A model generated the notes under the pieces. That model did not search any database, was not told where the DNA came from, and saw only the letters and a program-made list of their open reading frames with translations. A stretch of DNA of 64,000 nucleotides, from the NCBI GenBank assembly GCA_948099385.1, contig CANUEZ040000116.1:11042001-11106000 (forward strand). The letters run 5' to 3'. Both the position numbers and the translations under genes were made by a program. Origin of the DNA: Fasciola hepatica. Lineage: Eukaryota; Platyhelminthes; Trematoda; Plagiorchiida; Fasciolidae. Shown piece after piece: positions 49,410-62,775 of this stretch (the first letter of the stretch is position 1; the number at the start of each line of letters is the position of its first letter).

Positions 49410-49720
49410 AGGTTAGTCTCCTCAGTTTCGTGAGAAAGCAGGCAGCGTGTTCAGTTCAATATTGATTGTGGGTGATCTTAACTCTTGGGTAATTGCTGAT
49501 AGTGGACGACTGATGAGGATGTGTGGTGGAAGCTGATCTTCAACAATCAGGAATCTTTTTACAATCCGAGCAATGATTACGCAATTCCGTCATTATCATT
49601 TTGCATATTTGTGCTCATTGCAAAAGTACCACTGAAGGAAGATCATCAGGTCCATGAGATTTGTTCCACTTGATGTTTGAGAACTCTTTGTAAACAGCTA
49701 GCGGGAACATATTGTGGGAG
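49410..49720 (-). mobile_element. CR1/jockey-like LINE fragment before RT core
   Basis: On the minus strand 49714-49615 reads FPLAVYKEFSNIKW, then NKSHGPDDLPSVVL, matching the 'L...KS.GPDdl.p..L' block that opens the RT domain of CR1/jockey-group LINEs. After a stop, KKIPDC at 49560 is followed by HPHQSSTISNYPRVKIT, the decayed 'iP..Wk.a.ViPI.K....NYRPISit' motif at the right distance. The palm and ADD motifs are not readable at lower coordinates. It is inactive. Confidence 0.5.
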
Positions 49721-50115
49721 ATGGAGCTAGTACAGCTGGGACAACAGAGTGTTTTGTTGCTACTGGACAACGGAGGACCCGATTGCTTTTTGAAGCCGTG
49801 GTTTAGATCTTTGACGTTTACTTTTAGTCATGGGTGTCGTGAGGTGATACCACCCAACAACCTGAGGGACACCCAAAGTCCACGGCCCTTGCTTTTGGCT
49901 AGGAATGGACGACTGTATATGCCATTCGGTCCGCAGGTTTCTGATCTAACGGACAAACAAAGAGCTTTAACTGTTCGGTGGTCCCCATTCTTGAAAACAC
50001 TTTCCTTCCCGCGGCGTAACGTTTTGAGGGACAAGAAGGAAAATAGGCCACTACGGATGTAAAATTCTCCGATAGACAGCACAAATCGTGGTAAAAATTC
50101 AAGTAGCTAATACGG
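49721..50115. other. unassigned open frames next to LINE fragment
   Basis: A 116-codon plus frame (49712-50062) and an 84-codon minus frame (49828-50082) overlap. The minus frame would be upstream (5') of the LINE RT motif and might be its linker, but no endonuclease motif is seen. Confidence 0.25.
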
Positions 50116-53100
50116 TGCACTTAAAACAAAATTAGTCTTTGGAGGTTGAAGAAATCGAAGTTGGTTTTGGCGATCATCGTCTGAGGCCTGAGGTCTAGTT
50201 AAGTTTCTGGATCACACTGATGCATTATGCATTTAAGGTCACGATAGTAAGTCAATATGTTTTGGCTTCTTGAGCTAGGTATCATTGGAAAGAATAACTA
50301 TTTGGCGTGCTACGATGTCCCCAGGGGAGATCTACTTGTGGCCCGGGGTACATCAGGGTTGTTTGCGAAGCTCTAATCAGTGAAAGCATCAGTCCTGTGG
50401 GGAAGTCTACAGTTTTTCCAGACACAACAGTGTCACAAATTCTAGCTGAAAATGGTTGAAGTTACCAAAGATAAAACCCAGAAAATTATCAGCGTAGCTC
50501 AAACGTTCGTGAGGGAAAATACCGGAGAAATGCTTTTAAACGCTGGTAAGGCATGCTGGAAAAGTATAAGCGTTTGCAGTAACTAGTGAGTGATATTTAC
50601 TCATATGTTTTGATTCGCGTGAGATCATGGAAGTATTATTGTGAGAATCTGAGTCCGTAATTAGCAAATGAACAGACTTACACCGATTTTCTTCAAGGTT
50701 TGTAATCACACCTCCTTCGCCATTCTTACGAGGCAAGGATTGGTCAACTTGGTAGCAGGTAAAACCTTCGGGATAATTTAGTCCGGCCTAAAAATTCTCA
50801 CTGAGCAAAGATTATTACAGTAGTATGACTCCGAGCTGCCCATATTACCGACGGAGAGCAAGATTTTTCAAACCACAACATTCCAATGAATGGACGTATA
50901 TTTGGAAGGAGAACAATGAATATGCATATGTGTGATGTTTTCTGGTCCTGAAGTGCCATTTTCTATCCGATATTTTCGTTCGATGTTTCGAACGCCTTTG
51001 TGAAGTTCCCCTTATTCTGTTTCTCAGTGGCTTCACGATGAATTTTCGTGGTAGTGGTAATGGCCTGATGAATTTCATAAACGAGCCGAAGTAATTCGGC
51101 TCTTCTTAGCAGAATAGTAATCGACATAGCAACCAAGGTTGTGGTATCCGCTATGTGTTATTGGTTTCGATGATAGCAGACTGGAAAATCCGGGGCTAAT
51201 TTCAAAGGTCCCGCCACGGATAATGTCTGAGTCAGAAATCCAAGAACTTTGTTCAAACCGTAGGTTGATGGCAACAAGAAAACAAAGACGATGATGATCA
51301 ACGCGACAAGAATCATTTGAAAGTGGTTGTGTATGTTTGCGTAGTAACACGTGGGTGGATCAGCTAAATGAGTCTCCATTTATTTTGTTAGTAAACATAT
51401 TAAACAGTTGATTCCTTAGAGACTTTATGCACTTAACATGGATTCATTTACAATGGCTGCACACTTTTTCTGTGCGTTATCTGTATCAGATACATGTGAC
51501 CGTGGTAGACAAGTCCATGCGTGTGATGAGTGCACTTGCTCTTCTCTTACCTTTCTTTTTTTCTTCGCGTTCGTAAGCAGTAAAATAATCATACATGTTC
51601 ATCGTTCTCTGACAGGAACATGACGACTGGGGGTCGGAAAGTGCTGCCCGTTCAATCGGCATCGTTCGCATCAGCCACGTAGGCCATCGCTGGTTCAGGC
51701 AGAATGACTTTTTTTAGTACACTTCACGAAAAAAGTTCCACTCAATTACGTTGTTGCCATCATAAGTGCTGCCAAATGCCTGACTCGCGGCACAGTCTGA
51801 AGGACTTTGGAAACAAAACTAGTATCAACTACACTGAGCATTTATTGTACAGTATTCTAACTGTGTGATGCAACACATCTACGAGGAAGGACATTTTGGT
51901 GTTCTCAAGTTTGCACAAACCAAGGAGACCACCCACGCAAGCATCAAATGCATGACTTCGTTCTCGCTCACTCATAAAAGTGTTAGTGATTGGTCTCACC
52001 TTCTCCTCAACTTGGTTTCCTTTATTTGTGCTGAACGCACTCTGTAGCTAGTGTACCGAAAACAAGATGTTCACAGATGAGCCTAGTTGTGTGTTGGAGA
52101 ACGATCAAGTACGTAATTCATCTAGTTGAATCCCTATTTCTGTTGGAGTTCAATAAAACACAATGGTGCAAATCGGTGCCATTAATTCTGAAGAGAAATT
52201 AATGTGCTGCATCAGGAGTTGATTGTTGATTGATTTGAGATGTGAGCGTAGCGTGGTGCACTAGCCCTGATATCTGTGGTTTGCCTTTTTCCGTCACACC
52301 ATTAGGCTCAATAAAACGTCGTACGCTCATTCGGAAATACAATCTCGTCAGTTAAAAAAGGAGTCAGCAAAGGTTTACCGGAGGGTCGAGCGTTGCGGAA
52401 TATCGCAACCAAAAGGAACAAAATCTTTATCTTAGCAAACTTGTAACTTCACACCATATGACATATTGTACTGTACATAAACATGATGAAAAGAAACTGA
52501 ACTTTTGTATGTGCAAGACTTCCTGATTGCTGGTCTTGGTGTTTAAATCAGAAGTGCTTTTGCATAATTCGTAGTGGCATATTTTGAAACCCATGACATT
52601 AGACCGAAAAACAGTAAAAAACCTGACTGTTTGATATGACGATAACTGGTGTTGAAATTCATACCGTATATGGATATAACTATGAAAGTTAGTCAACCTC
52701 GACAGTTTCACTGAACTACGAGGCAGGTTAGAGTAAGGGCACCTGTCACTGTGCACTGATGACGTCACCCTGGTCGGTACTCGAAACACTTGTGATCTAG
52801 ATGTCAGGTACCGAGATCAGAGGCCTTCGAAAACCAGAAATCGGAGCTATGAACATACCAGTTTTCAAAACCCTTTACAGAAGTGTAATTCTATAATGCC
52901 ATATACGCTTTGTGATCTAATTTCACCGTAGCTACATATCAAAGGAGCACATACAGCGAATGGTAAACATTCATTTTGCTTTGAGCTCATCCTCCCGAAA
53001 TTAGGGAGGAAATACTTTCATGTGGATTCGGATAAATTAAACCAAATGGTTTCTTCAGCACCCACGATCTGTTCATCTTATGGCAGTTCTGGGCCCGTGT

Positions 53101-56100
53101 TCCACTCATTTAATCGAAAATAGGCATACTATGTTGCACTGAACTGAGATGATCGTTGTTTTTACCAGTATGGCATTGAGGTTTTTCTTCGCAAGTTTTC
53201 TTTCACTCGTTTCCAGGTGCTAATATTTGTTTGCTAATGCTTGGGGCTGAGACCCTTTTATTTTTACCACTTTATTGTTCTCCTACATCTATAATAATAC
53301 TATGATTCATTGGGAGAATACCCGATGGATTTTTCTGGTGCAGACTGACTCCCGCAAACAGCTCGATTTTGAAAAGACCTTCGTAAGAAATAACCCTACT
53401 AAGTCTGGGCTCTCAAACTTGTGTTCAGATACTGAATGTAAGCTATCCAAAAAAGAGCCTAATCTACCATCAAATGATTAAACCACGTAACACTGTTTTC
53501 TTGTTATCCTATTGATATACAAGTACCACTAACGCAGATGTTCAAGGTCACGGGATTGATCGGAAATAGCGAACCAGAGTTTGTAAAACCCACACTAGGA
53601 CTACAAAGTACCATGATCACTTATGTTTGATCGGGCTGAGCTCAAAGGGATGATATCTTGCACCAATTTATTTGCAAAATACAGAAGGCAAGTTACGCCA
53701 CTTTTATCAATGGGGTTACTTGTATTCGATGTAATGGTTCAATCGTTAGACAGATTAATCGAGTTTCGCTGAGGCTTGAAGATGGATTTCTAATTGAAGC
53801 GGTTAAAGCTTTATGCAATTTCGTTTTCACGGTTTCTGGAGGACATCAAACACCTGCATCTATTTTCGCTGCAAACGAAAATTCGGTTTGGAAGAACAAA
53901 CTCATTTAGGACCGGAGCTTTTTGATAGAAACGGCTCAATTGGAGGGATTCGGATGCACAATAAGGCCCAGAAACGCACAAAACATCAAACATCGTACAA
54001 AAGAAAGTTGTGTGTATCTCCAATGAACGTAGACAAGTGAAATAACTATACGCCTTGTCCTCGTTTATCATCATGTACGTTCACATCTTGTTTAACTTAT
54101 CAAACAAGTGAATGTTTTGCACAGCATAAGCCTAGTGTTAGAAATCGGATGTGGTGAAAAATGAACAGAGATCCTCTATGCCGATAGAACGAGTAATCTG
54201 CGGTGTTTAGAATCCAGCATGGAGGCCTTCCGAACTATCATCTTTCGAGATTCAGCCAACGCTCTGTCAAAATACTATTCTGTTCGGCAAGTTTTACATC
54301 ATGGTGGGCAGAAATAACAACCAACTGTTAAGTATGTGTGAAACCAAGATTTCAGATTTAAAATGAAAACATTAACCATAATTAACTTTCTGCCAACAAG
54401 GTTTTCGGGGACAATGTTGGGCGGTAAAGGGACACAGGTGGTTAGATTGATTTGGATATCAGTGAAGTCAGTCAGATGCAACACACACATACAGTGCTAT
54501 ACCCTAAGCTCAAAATATTCAGTGTTACTGATATTCTTTATTTTTCAATCGAAAAAATATGCCATTTTAAGAAGAAACTTGGAAGGATGGTAGTAATTCT
54601 TGTGTATAATAAGACAGTTAAGTCGAAAAATATGAATGATAGATCTACTCAAAGTAAGTATTATTATACTGGTTTCAACTTTGCAATAAGGGATTTTACC
54701 GTAATCAGATGACAAGCTAGTAAGAAGTGTAACCAAACAAACAGTGTGACTTACTTCCGCCATTCTTTATCGCGCTGTCAAACGTTGTTCAATAATGTTC
54801 AGTGCATAAAAACTCAGCTTTTTGAAGTATCAATGCATTGAAAGGGCTTCGAACTGCTTTAACCTTTCGAGACAATGTGTTGCTTCAGTGTGAATTGAAA
54901 AGACAAGTCAGCTCTCTTGCCCCGTAGACAAATATTTCCTTTGAGTGGTACTATATCTTACGCATGACTAGTGATGGTCCAGTGGTGAAAACCTTCATTA
55001 TAGTAATATGTGCGGTTAAATAGCCAAGGAAAACGTTTGTTTCATTCACTTTTCCCTCCTCTTTGTCTGTTTCCATATTTTTGGTATTGGCACCAGGATC
55101 TGTGTAATACATTATATGATCATACTTTTGATTCACAGGGGGTAAACCCTTGCACTGTTGGCCACGTTGTCTTTGGGCAGCAATACACTCTTGCCGTGTT
55201 CTTTAGCTGGCTTGATCGAATGAGACCTTTTTCGGTTCTCCCTCCTGAAACCCAGGGTCGTGGATGTCGGTCCTGCCTGACAATATAGTGGGCTCTTCAG
55301 ATCACAAGACTTGCCCATTGGACTGCAGTCGTTCATGAAGTTCAGCCTTTTAAAACTTCTCTGAAGGGTTTTGCGTGACTGGACTGTAGTGATCACTCAA
55401 GCAAACTCTAAGAGAGACATCCTGTACCTTACGGCGGACGCCATTTAGTTGATGAAACTACATAATATTGAGATGTATTTTTTATGACTCTGAATAGAAA
55501 TTATAGCAGTTCATTTTCCGTTATATGATCGTCTCCTTGTGAATGGATGATGCGCTGAAACCAGTTAGAAGGAAGTTATTGAGTCATGTTTGCCGCGTAT
55601 AAAGCTCTACATCTTGTGGATGAGGACCAGCACATAATAATACAGCGCAATGGTCCATGAGACTTTGGATTTTACGTATTTTTTGAGAAAACGTTTTTCC
55701 ATTTCCCACCTCTTTTGCAGCACTTCTAGGAACAAATCACCAGAATTTTAGGTTGCAAGTAGCGTCAGTTGTCTGTTTTGGGACTTTTCACGCAGTATCA
55801 ATCCATAGTCTACACACGGATTCTCCCTACCCTATTGGTAGTCTTCTGCGCTGCAGAAATGCCGAATCACAAATGTAAGAATTAATCCCTGACTCCCACT
55901 AACTGAATCAATTCTTGAGGGTACACCTCACTTGAAGAATAAAACAAGCTCCGCATTATTAGCGTGGTTTGATTTATGATTTAAGCCTTCAATTTGCATC
56001 GAATATTTTCTTCATGGGGTTATTCATAATCAGAGAGAGCAGATGATGGCAGAGTCTAGGGAACCGGCAGAGGTGATCCAAAATAAAACCCCACTGCTGT

Positions 56101-59100
56101 GAGAGCTACGGTATCATAAAATTTCGGATTATTTGAAATAAAAGCTGGAGATAGAAAATCTTCTTTTTTCCAAGGGAACATGGCACCTTGCGTCAAGTTA
56201 AAATCGAAAGTTTACGATCTAATCAACGTCTCGGGCATGGACACTGTTAATTTTACTAAGGGCCTTGCGCGCGAATATTATAACAGCCATTAGTGTACAG
56301 GATGATAGCTTTTACAACATGCGTCTTTTATTAGTCGTTCTGCAGTTCTCGCCCCGTGTCAGTTTCAAGCAAAGGCTAGGTATATTCTGCACAACAGTAT
56401 AATTACATTTGTATACTTATATGTGGCTTATACACCAATTCAATTCATTAAGCTACCTAAGAAGGTGAGCGAAACCCGGTTAGATTTTCAAAAACTTTAG
56501 CAAGATGTGTCAGGATGAGAGAAGCAATTCGAACAATAAGAATGTTAATAATAATAATAATATTAGTAATGATAATAATTTGAAGGAAATGATACCTACA
56601 AAGTTGGTAATAGATCTCATAGAAGCCTTAAAAAGGATAAAATATTGAATGCTTCAATCAAGGGAGAGATATTCAACGTCTAAAGGTATTTGTGTGTCAA
56701 ACAGAGTCTTGTTTAAACTCCGGCGTACGGAAAAACACTAAGGATAAACTTGATAGATTTAAATTTCCCTTTGAAATAGCAAACAATTCTTGGTTCAAAG
56801 GTGAATTAGGCCATTGAAAATCAATCTTATGCTGAAGTAACTTTTCCTTGTCGGTACGAGAAGGGCATATATAGTGACATACATCAATAAATCAACAAAA
56901 CAGCTAATGTAACTGAATGAATGAGCATAACATATCAGAATACTGAGAAATGGTAGATGTAGAAATTTGACAAACATGACTGATTGCACATTCTAAAGTC
57001 GTCCTATTAATTACTATAGAAGTAGCTACTAGCTAAACACGAGGGAAATGAACGATAAAAAGGCATGTTTTGGTGGTCTAAGTAAAATAGTTTCGAAATA
57101 CTTTCATGCATCTGTAATTGTTTGGTATTTGGCAGTAAGGCACTTTACGGAAACTTGTGAGCAGGTGACCTCCCATTTACAACAAGTGGCTTTCAATAAA
57201 AACGGGTATGCAATGGTTTTTTTCTACCTGTAATCCAGTACACTGTGAATCATAAACCTTGCTCGGAGAAAGTGAATTGGGGTATTTCTTTTATGAATTC
57301 CCGTCACGTTATTATACGAAAACCTGGATTACGAGAGATTCCTCCTATGCTGCCAGAACTTGAAGTAAATAGTGACAAATAACCTCATTGAGTCTACTTT
57401 AATTTGGGGTCTAATAAGTGAATTTTGAAAACATGATCCGAGACACCGTTCATCTACGCATTAGGATCTGTGGAGAAGGCATCCGTAGGGCATGCGGACG
57501 GATTCAATCGGCAACGGATGGGGAATGCATTCAGATTTGTAATGGGATTCTACCAAGAAAACTGCTTGATGTGAATGAGTATTTTCATACCGTTTTGGTT
57601 CGAATGTTCACTAGAAATACACAAAGAGGCCATTGTAATATAAATACGTAGATCTGAGGAATAACCAGTCAAGGAAGATAATAATTTGACGTCGACTGCA
57701 AGGCATCATTTCGGTCCGCGTAAAACCCTTCCCTTTTTTCACTATTTAGCCTGGTACAGGTGTGTCATGTGAGAGTTAGATTTGAAGCTTTCCTGTGCAA
57801 AGCATTGGAGTGAAAATCATTCAGCCCCGGATCTCTTCTAACATGCACATTTTCACGCTTAAGAGTATACCCGTTTTCACCGTCGTTATTGTTGCGCAAA
57901 AGGCCACAGTTGATTCTGGTCGAATGAAAAATGGCCTGAGAATGCACCAAGAGCTGACTAACGTCTTAGTACATTTAAAAGGTGAAATCCGCTTTCCTCA
58001 CTGAGTTTTAGGTTAAGTTGTTTAAAAGCACTGCTTTCAAAGTTCTGTCAAGAAGCTACTCTCCTACAAATAAGACCGTATTCCGAGAGGTACTAACCTG
58101 AGTGCTTCTCACTAAGGAACAAAATCTGCTGATATCTAGTGATGGATAAAAGCAGTGGGGGGTTTTTAAGTAGTCTACGACGCAACCCCTCCCACTGATT
58201 CTAGTTTCAAGACAATCCGAGAAGTCAGCATGGAAGTTGCCTATTACGTATAATACAGGACCACCCATCAGAGACCTAACAGTGATATATTGCATTTTAA
58301 GTGGACGTTTCGCAATGCTGATGCATGCACGTTCAATTAGAGTAGTAAGTGAATCAATAACCTCAGCGTTGTACTCCTCATTGCCTTCGGATTTTGATCA
58401 AGTGCATTCTTATTAAACACGTGCTGACCTGTAGTGGGTGAAGTTCACTCAATCGGATTACTCTGTTCTCAAAATTTCACTAGGATCACGTGGCTAGTTG
58501 TCTTCGAACTGTGCATCGTTTTTGCGAAAATCATCGCAATTCTGTGATTGCACACTGGTGTCCCTGGTATGAGCTTTAGCTCTCATGCAAGATGTTTGTA
58601 GGGTGCCTTTTAAGTAATTGTACATAAAACTAAATCCCGAGAAGATTAGCTCTCAAATTATTTGATAATCCAAACAAAGGCTAACTTCTGCCATCGCGCT
58701 TTGTTTCATCAAGGTGATTAAGTAACTGGACTAGTTATTTTCCACGTTGTAACTCAGTGACTCATAACCCCACGCTGAATTTAGAAGCATCAAGTCCAAT
58801 GCGGTCATTTTCTTCGTATTCCTGATCTCCAGTTATTACTTTATTTTGGGTTTTTCTTTTTTAGCTCCAATTTATTTTTTCCTTGACTAGACTATACGGT
58901 GAATTAACAAGCAAGTCTAGAGCATCAATGCGCCGGGTTTATGGGTGAAGGGGCTCAATCAAGCCCATACTTGTTCTGTGCACAATAAACCAAAGATTTG
59001 AAAATCACAGATTCACAGGCTTTGGTAATTATGTTTACTCGTTTATTGATAGCTCACCTTTGTGGTTTTCTCATCGGCGCTTGTCTTTTGTTTGCAAAAT

Positions 59101-60399
59101 TATGTCAAACGACGTTTGATGCGGCAAAACTGGTCCTGATGCAGGTTGTTATTAGTCTGTTTGTCTGTCTATTCGTCTGTGTTTTCTAGCAATGTATAGT
59201 GGGAATTACTCTACAATCATGCTTAATCTATGGTTTCAGGTTATCAAACAGCTTGTACAAGCAGCCTAAGGCGAAGAGTGCCCTAGGAGAACTGTGTTAT
59301 GTACAAACCGGCCACTGGTGTTCCTGTGATTTACGTTCTGTATCCACGTTTGACAACACCGGTTTACGATAGGAGACTTCAGATGGTTTTACGACGCTTG
59401 ATATTTTCTTCAATTATAAAATCTCTTCAGTTTTTTATCGTTACCAGTGACCTTACGATCACTGTATACATAACCATCTATGAGAATGCATGCGTCAACA
59501 ACTTGGGGAAGGACAAAAATGTATGTGACGCGTATTTCGGGAACCAATAATAACAATGGTTTTCATTTGATTTGGTTCTAGTTCACTTAATGGTTGTATG
59601 CGTTTGGGTAATACATGGTCAGTGGTAACCATGTGAACTCAAGGATATCTTAGTCTCAGCAGTTTTGAATGAATAACCTTTCTTGGCTACCAAAGCTTTA
59701 GGGTTAGTACTATCAATACCATGGTGCATAACAGTTTTCCTAGCAATAAATAAGAGCTTAGCTACACGAATAAGAATGTAATAGTTCGTGACGAAAACAT
59801 TTCTAAGTTGATTAGAGAGATTATTTAGCCATGAAAATCAACAAGGCATTGCTTTGGCGACCTCCAGTGCAAGGTCTTTAAAAGACAATAGAGAAATTAT
59901 TTGTAAGCGGACCAAATGTGAATTTTATTGAAAAAATCCACGTGCCTACATTCCTCAAGATTTAAAAATAGCAGGACTTTGCGATTTACGTATTACCCAA
60001 CTACAGAACACTTTTCCAAATATCAAGGTAACAGACAACTCAGTTTTTGGTCCATACCACGAGTAGAAACCTTACTGAGCAAATTTGTTCCAAACAATTA
60101 TTGAAGGTAGATGAAAGGACCATAGCTTGAAACTAATTAAACAGATGCTTCGCGAATTCTTCCACCAACCAAAAACTTACCTGATGAGGCTAGGATGTGT
60201 CCAAGCCGTAACCTTAACAGTATAAGCTATCCTTTGTAGGTTTCATTCATAAAAAATAATTTAGTTGGGCGAAATCAGAGGCTTTTCCTTCAGACGAATG
60301 CACATGAATCATAAGAAAGTAAATCAGCTGCTAATTGCGTTTCTGTATTTTAAACATTAAACGGGCAACGTAAGCAAACTAGTCCTGGGTATCGTTGAC
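50116..60399. other. about 10 kb with no recognisable gene
   Basis: Many frames of 60-120 codons occur (for example 52427-52789 minus, 54452-54712 plus), mostly paired with overlapping frames on the other strand and without motifs. A hydrophobic 63-codon plus frame lies at 58998-59189. An 8-bp perfect stem (GAGCCGAA/TTCGGCTC, 4-nt loop) lies at 51083-51102, and AAT/ATA-rich short repeats lie at 56544-56580. Confidence 0.35.
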
Positions 60400-60560
60400 C
60401 GGCGGCGGTCAAATGATTATCTTCTTAGGATCCAGACCAACACGTCCCGGGTTCAAGTCCTACTCCCATGGGGCACTTCCCCCTCTCAACAGCCTTTAAC
60501 TGGCAGTGACCCCTTTCAAAATATTGTAAATTCTCGGGCAATAAATGAAGGGAGTAAAGG
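60400..60560 (+). other. tRNA-like B box, possible SINE
   Basis: CCGGGTTCAAGTCCT near 60450 matches the tRNA B box (GGTTCRANNCC). The 160-base block is GC-richer than its flanks and ends in GGCAATAAATGAAGG. No convincing A box or cloverleaf is seen, so a worn tRNA-derived SINE is possible but not shown. Confidence 0.3.
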
Positions 60561-62775
60561 ACGAACCAAAAAATTAAATTGTTATTTTCGTGAGGGATCA
60601 TTTTTGTTGGGGTTTGAAAAACTCGTCTTTTCATGAGAAATAAACCCTTCCTCTGTTAAATTTGCCAAAGTATGAACAATGGATCACGCTCGCTAGCTCT
60701 TGATTGGAATCCAGTTAAATCCCACGTAAATGACGTTTAAAACATTGTTTAAAAATACTTGAGGCAAACCTCTAAAAGAGGGAATATTAAAATTTTTTTG
60801 CTTACTCTGTCATTATCAGCTTGTGGGTTAAAGTTTGTTTCCCTACTTGATTATCTTCCTGATTAACTGGATCAATGAAGCTGATGTTTATTGCCCATAT
60901 CAGTTCAAAAATATTTACTTGAAAGAATCAGTGCTACTCTCTGTATTTGTAGGGGCATTTTGATGCCGATATTGCTCGTTTTTGTCCTCACTTTTTACTG
61001 AAGGGATTTTTTGTTTACAGAGCAAATATTAGCTTCCTTAGTACCGAAATACTTTATCTTTACCCAAAGTACTTTCAGAGCATTTACTACTCATCACGAT
61101 TTTTGTCAAGCAACGTTTTATATTTGAATGCCTACTATGAGTCCTACAAATGAGTTATATCTTTCAGTCAACCTTCTCCTACCAAAGGGCTGACAGATTT
61201 CTCTTCCAGACTGACCAAAATAACGGGCATCTTATTTCATCCCGCGCTTTCATATCAGTTCAGTGGAAAAGATATATCCTATCATCTCCAGGGTCCACTG
61301 CTCAGTTGGGTCAAACAGGCAGTCGTTACCCTGAGAGTTAGAATGGAAAACCACATTGAATACCATTGGGTTAGATGAGTTAAAGAATCGAGTGAGAAAA
61401 CATCCCTGGCCGCTGTGAATGTCATCCGTGGTGTGAGCTTTTGAAAATCGTAAAAAAAGGGGAACATGTACCACTTCAGCCTTCACCGGCTGGCCAGAAA
61501 TATATAAAAATTAAGGAATGTGTAATTCACGGAAATTCAGTCAGTTTTCTCCAAATTTGTAGTTTATTGACTGACTATGATTTGCCCGTACCAAGGGTTA
61601 TATTACGACCTCAGAAGGATTTTCGTCTCCGATGTCCTGACATTCAAAATGCAAATAAATCGTACTTCAAAGTACAAAAAATTTGTGGAACTCACACTGA
61701 TAGAATTAGGATTATCTGCATATCTGGGATGAAGCAAAACAATTATTTTCTACGGAAAATTTGTAGTAAACTCCCTTCTCCCCGTCAGCAACATTCATAA
61801 TCTTTATAATTTAGGTAAATCATTCAGGACCTATACCATTCTCGTGGCTGATGGTGAAACTATATGTATCGAACGCAAGCGTGATTTCAGTGCTACTATG
61901 GTCGCAGTGTGAATCTTAGAGTAAAACGGTGCAGTCGGTTTTTACGTTGATGATAAATGCTGAACTAGATTCTGCTCCATCGAAACATCTGTACTGTTTT
62001 TCACATTTCGATCTCGAGTCTTCGGATTGCATATATATCGTCTCACTTTTTATTCTGCAAGACTCCAAAGAACCTCGGCCTGGCATAGTGTACAGTTTAT
62101 TAATAAATATACAAACTAAATAACACAGTATATGTTGACTGAGTGAGTCACTCTCATTCTAAGTATTCTGTTTTATTCATGGCTATATCAAATTGATAAG
62201 AATGCTTGGGTGGAAAACATTTATGCATGCCAACTCGTAACATTTCCAACCCGTTTCTCGGTCACAGATTTTATGCGGGCACACATGTAGCTGAGTAAAG
62301 ACTGAAATATTCTAAAGGGATAAACTAAAGAATTTTTATCTTCATGTTTACACAGCCTTGCGACACTTTTAAAATGAGGTTTATTCGAAATGAAATCATT
62401 CATTTCGTATGTCCTTACATTTAACCTAAATAGACCTCACTTCGTTAGATAAAACATCACTACAGTGACCGGTTATTGGTGAAATGATCACGATTTCGCC
62501 CGGCAAATTGTGGGATTTGATTCGAATTAATTCGTACTGCACTAATTTATTTTTCTCTGTGTAAAACGGATAGACTAAGTTCGGTTTCTTACCATTTTGC
62601 GTACGATTAGATAAGAGTAGGTTATTTTCCAATATTGAACTTATATAATCACGAAGATAAGTGGACTTGATTGATGAGTACACCTGGCTAACAAACTACA
62701 CAACCAACTGTCAGCCCATTTCAGTTAATTCGACCATTAACCTCACACAACCGAAAACAAAGTAATTAGCAGAGA
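60561..62775. other. no recognisable gene
   Basis: The main item is a 119-codon plus frame (61441-61800), basic and with several cysteines (for example ICGTHTDRIRIICISG), with no motif I recognise. The remaining frames are short. Confidence 0.3.

Noticed and set aside
51865..52047. Gypsy integrase zinc-finger-like start (HIYEEGHFGV)
   Set aside because: Only a short resemblance; the CC pair and catalytic core that should follow are missing, and no LTR or RT lies nearby.
55133..55396. Possible endonuclease SDH motif (VGSSDHK) on the plus strand
   Set aside because: A three-residue match without the rest of the fold.
58056..58320. LINE AP-endonuclease-like segment on the minus strand (VLYVIGNFHADFSD)
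   Set aside because: It resembles the 'IGDFN' motif, but the catalytic residues around it and the later SDH motif are not in place.
60178..60215. Hammerhead-ribozyme-like core: CTGATGA, then GGCT...AGCC stem, then GTAAC
   Set aside because: The invariant GAAA reads GTAA, and no flanking stem I or III pairing is visible. The order alone is expected by chance in 64 kb.
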